Shown here piece by piece: positions 61,615 to 64,000 of a DNA stretch of 64,000 nt (positions are counted from its first letter, which is position 1; each line of letters starts with the position of its first letter). Position numbers and translations under genes: made by a program. Below the pieces are notes generated by a model. It was not told the origin of the DNA and made no database searches. It worked only from the letters and a program-made list of their open reading frames with translations. The DNA is from an uncultured Tenacibaculum sp. (lineage in GTDB: Bacteria > Bacteroidota > Bacteroidia > Flavobacteriales > Flavobacteriaceae): assembly GCF_947495995.1 (NCBI RefSeq), contig NZ_CANMAX010000008.1, positions 84,427 through 148,426 on the forward strand, read 5' to 3'.

Positions 61615-64000
61615 TTATCTATTAATATATATCCAACCTTTTCTTACTGGGCTACCATCTCCTAAATCTATCAGATAGAAATATGTTCCTACTGGTAATT
61701 TATCTAACGAATTAATTGTAGCTCTACCATTTGAAATACCTTCGAATCTCTTACTTGCATCATCATTTCTATATCCTTTTACTTTGTAAACAGTATTACC
61801 CCATCTGTTAAAGATTTCAACCGTATTATTTGTATAGTTATCAATACAATTAATTCTTAGGTAATCATTTATTCCATCACCATTTGGACTAAACTCATTG
61901 TATACTGTTAAACAAGGATCACTTACTTCGATAGTAACTGTTGCTGTTGAACAATTTGGTGGTGTAGCACTATCACATATAGTGTATGTGAATGTATCTG
62001 TTCCTGTAAATCCTGGATTTGGTGTATATGTTACAACATCATCACTTGGATCGTTAGGCGTACCATTATCATCTACAGTTACTGTTCCATTTGACGGATC
62101 TGTTACCGTTAAAGTACCGTCGTTTGGTATATCATTATCATTATCAAATATATCAATTATAACTGGATCATCACCATTTGTTTCCTCTATATCATCAAAT
62201 GCATCTGGTGTTGGATTTACATCTACTGTAACCGTTGCTGTTTCACAATTAGCTGGTGTTGCATTATCACAAACTGTATATGTAAATGTATCAGTTCCAT
62301 TGAAATCCTCATCTGGTGTATAAGTTACTGTATCATCACTTGGATCATCTGGTGTTCCTCCATCATCTACAGTTACCGTTCCATTAGCTGGATCACTTAC
62401 CGTTAATGTTCCTGATGATGGTACATCTGTATCATTATCTAAAACATCAATAACTACAGGTTCATCTTCATCTGTTGTAGCCGTATCGTCCTCAGCATCT
62501 ACTGTTGGATTTACGTCTACTGTAACTGTTGCTGTGTCACAGTTAGCTGGTGTTGCATCATCACATACTGTATATGTAAATGTGTCAGTTCCTGAAAAAT
62601 CTGGATCTGGTGTATATGTTACAGTATCATCACTTGGATCGTTCGGTGTACCTCCATCATTAACAGTTACCGTTCCATTTGCTGGATCACTTACAGTTAA
62701 TGTTCCTGATGTTGGTGTATTGGCATCATTATCTAAGATATCAATATCAACTGGTTCATCCTCATCTGTAGTTGCTATATCATCTTCTGCATCTGCTCTA
62801 ACATCAGTAACATTTACTGTTACAGTTGCCGTATCACAATTAGCTGGTGTTGCATTATTACAAACCGTATAAGTGAATGTATCAGTTCCAGTAAATCCAG
62901 GATTTGGTGTATATGTTACAATATCATCACTTGGATCATTTGGCGTACCTCCATCATTTATAGTTACTGTTCCATTTGTTGGATTAGAAACTGTTAATGT
63001 ACCTGAAGATGGAATATTTAAATCGTTATCTAAAACATCAATATCTACAGGATTATTAGTAGTTGTTCCTGCTGTATCATCGATTGTATCTATTCCATTA
63101 ATAGTATATCCATCATTTCCAGCATCAACACTTCCACCTCCTACTGGAGTAACTGAAGTTGGGTTTGTTCCTTCTGTTTGTGTACTTCCTAATGGTAAAT
63201 CTCCTTCTACTACTACAATGTCTACTGGACTTCCTGCTGGGACTCCTGTTAACGTATAGCTTCCATCTGGATTCGTAGTCGTACTTGGCTCTCCTGGGTC
63301 TTGTACGCCATCACCATCTAAATCTGCATAAACTGTTACACCGCCTAAACCACTCTCTGATCCGTCTTGTGTTCCGTTTCCGTTTGTATCTCCGTAAACA
63401 ACTCCAGTAACATCGCCTTGTGATTGGTATCCATCGTTACCTGCATCAACACTTCCGCCTCCTACTGGAGTAACTGAAGTTGGGTTTGTTCCTTCTGTTT
63501 GTGTACTTCCTGATGGTAAATCTCCTTCTACTACTACAATGTCTACTGGACTTCCTGCTGGAACTCCTGTCAACGTATAGCTTCCATCTGGATTCGTAGT
63601 CGTACTTGGCTCTCCTGGATCTTGAACTCCGTCTCCATCTAAGTCTGCGTAAACTGTTACACCGCCTAAACCACTCTCTGATCCGTCTTGTGTTCCGTTT
63701 CCGTTTGTATCTCCGTAAACAACTCCCGTAACATCACCTTGTGATTGGTATCCATCGCTACCTGCATCAACACTTCCGCCTCCTACTGGAGTAACTGAAG
63801 TTGGGTTTGTTCCTTCTGTTTGTGTACTTCCTGATGGTAAATCTCCTTCTACTACTACAATGTCTACTGGACTTCCTGCTGGAACGCCTGTTAGCGTATA
63901 GCTTCCATCTGGATTCGTAGTCGTACTTGGCTCTCCTGGATCTTGAACGCCATCGCCATCTAAGTCTGCATAAACTGTTACACCACCTAAACCACTCTCT
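61615..64000 (-). CDS. Giant T9SS type B adhesin (5' end outside window)
   Basis: The frame runs open to the right edge, so the start lies outside. From the visible N-terminal side there are SdrD_B-like domains of 107 residues with calcium-loop motifs (GVVYGDTNGNGTQDG, ADLDGDGVQDPGEP). Four bacterial cadherin-like/Ig repeats of about 98 residues follow (TDEDEPVVIDVLDND, YTPDEDFNGTDTFTYTVC). The end is a type B gliding-motility C-terminal domain (YNEFSPNGDGINDYLRI, EIFNRWGNTVYKV, LPVGTYFYLIDLGDG). It would be exported by T9SS and act as a calcium-stiffened surface adhesin or gliding adhesin, with the PorP/SprF encoded next to it. Confidence 0.92.
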   Translation of the reverse strand, partial: ESGLGGVTVYADLDGDGVQDPGEPSTTTNPDGSYTLTGVPAGSPVDIVVVEGDLPSGSTQTEGTNPTSVTPVGGGSVDAGSDGYQSQGDVTGVVYGDTNGNGTQDGSESGLGGVTVYADLDGDGVQDPGEPSTTTNPDGSYTLTGVPAGSPVDIVVVEGDLPSGSTQTEGTNPTSVTPVGGGSVDAGNDGYQSQGDVTGVVYGDTNGNGTQDGSESGLGGVTVYADLDGDGVQDPGEPSTTTNPDGSYTLTGVPAGSPVDIVVVEGDLPLGSTQTEGTNPTSVTPVGGGSVDAGNDGYTINGIDTIDDTAGTTTNNPVDIDVLDNDLNIPSSGTLTVSNPTNGTVTINDGGTPNDPSDDIVTYTPNPGFTGTDTFTYTVCNNATPANCDTATVTVNVTDVRADAEDDIATTDEDEPVDIDILDNDANTPTSGTLTVSDPANGTVTVNDGGTPNDPSDDTVTYTPDPDFSGTDTFTYTVCDDATPANCDTATVTVDVNPTVDAEDDTATTDEDEPVVIDVLDNDTDVPSSGTLTVSDPANGTVTVDDGGTPDDPSDDTVTYTPDEDFNGTDTFTYTVCDNATPANCETATVTVDVNPTPDAFDDIEETNGDDPVIIDIFDNDNDIPNDGTLTVTDPSNGTVTVDDNGTPNDPSDDVVTYTPNPGFTGTDTFTYTICDSATPPNCSTATVTIEVSDPCLTVYNEFSPNGDGINDYLRINCIDNYTNNTVEIFNRWGNTVYKVKGYRNDDASKRFEGISNGRATINSLDKLPVGTYFYLIDLGDGSPVRKGWIYINR
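61920..63100 (-). repeat. Four tandem cadherin/Ig-like coding repeats, about 294-297 bp each
   Basis: Equivalent points (the CDxATxxxC region, ACTGTTGCTGT on the plus strand) recur near 61930, 62227, 62520 and 62817. The repeats differ at many bases, unlike the 321-bp repeats next to them, so this array is older. Each unit encodes one beta-sandwich. Confidence 0.75.
63100..64000 (-). repeat. Near-identical 321-bp tandem coding repeats (SdrD_B-like domains)
   Basis: The segment ACCGCCTAAACCACTCTCTG recurs at 63340, 63661 and (one base different) 63982, a constant 321-bp period equal to 107 codons. Long stretches are identical between copies, including third codon positions, so the copies arose recently or are kept alike by recombination. 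The array runs out of the window. Confidence 0.85.

Noticed and set aside
61898..63259. Several plus-strand frames of 112-141 residues
   Set aside because: They are repetitive complements of the adhesin repeats (Ser/Val-rich, same period) and not independent genes.

Overview
The window is AT-rich chromosomal DNA of a marine-type member of the Flavobacteriaceae (Bacteroidota). The evidence is type A and type B type IX secretion (T9SS) C-terminal domains, a PorP/SprF and OmpA gene pair, lipoproteins with an acidic surface-export motif after the lipid cysteine, promoter boxes of the Bacteroidota form TAnnTTTG, and the housekeeping gene orders. I would compare it first with Tenacibaculum, Kordia, Polaribacter and Aquimarina, but I cannot name the genus. 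I saw no tRNA, rRNA, CRISPR array, insertion sequence or prophage.

Region 1 (1-16435, all + strand) is a cell-surface locus: a giant leucine-rich repeat (LRR) protein cut by the left edge, two tandem surface lipoproteins, a decayed gene, and a second secreted repeat protein. Then come a T9SS type A protein with a possible cohesin-like N-terminus, two unlisted 54-residue genes, and a TPR/membrane/HTH regulator. Both large repeat proteins end in the same module, which carries two canonical 12-residue calcium loops resembling a dockerin. A second regulator of the same architecture faces this locus at 16897-18756 (- strand). Between the two regulators lies a 56-residue gene that is a clear paralog of one of the small genes in the locus.

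Region 2 (18833-35461) is mostly core genome. It holds cysS-yidD-lgt, two ECF sigma-factor operons each followed by a membrane and an exported protein gene, meaB, and a TonB_C protein. It also holds an outer-membrane barrel, an MBL hydrolase, a conserved 479-residue protein of unknown role, kdsB-HAD-CatA-like-94 aa, and idi-QueD-like-manA.

Region 3 (35549-49834) has a periplasmic cyclophilin lipoprotein and a papain-fold protein that has lost its catalytic cysteine. A TetR operon follows with two matching operators, then prfC, a barrel protein whose signal peptide begins inside an interspersed repeat, and a cyclophilin-FKBP fusion. Two more TonB_C paralogs, an Mpo1-like gene, csaA and an SDR-AraC-membrane operon complete it.

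Region 4 (49858-64000) contains an M14 carboxypeptidase, a 52-residue Pmp3/YqaE gene, and a cluster of 2-oxoadipate dioxygenase/decarboxylase (hglS-like), Lrp regulator and FAD/Fe-S D-2-hydroxyglutarate dehydrogenase-like genes. These would turn 2-oxoadipate into 2-oxoglutarate, the end of a lysine catabolic route. At the right edge is a minus-strand trio: a giant T9SS type B adhesin (cut by the window), PorP/SprF and OmpA. The adhesin carries nearly identical 321-bp tandem repeats.
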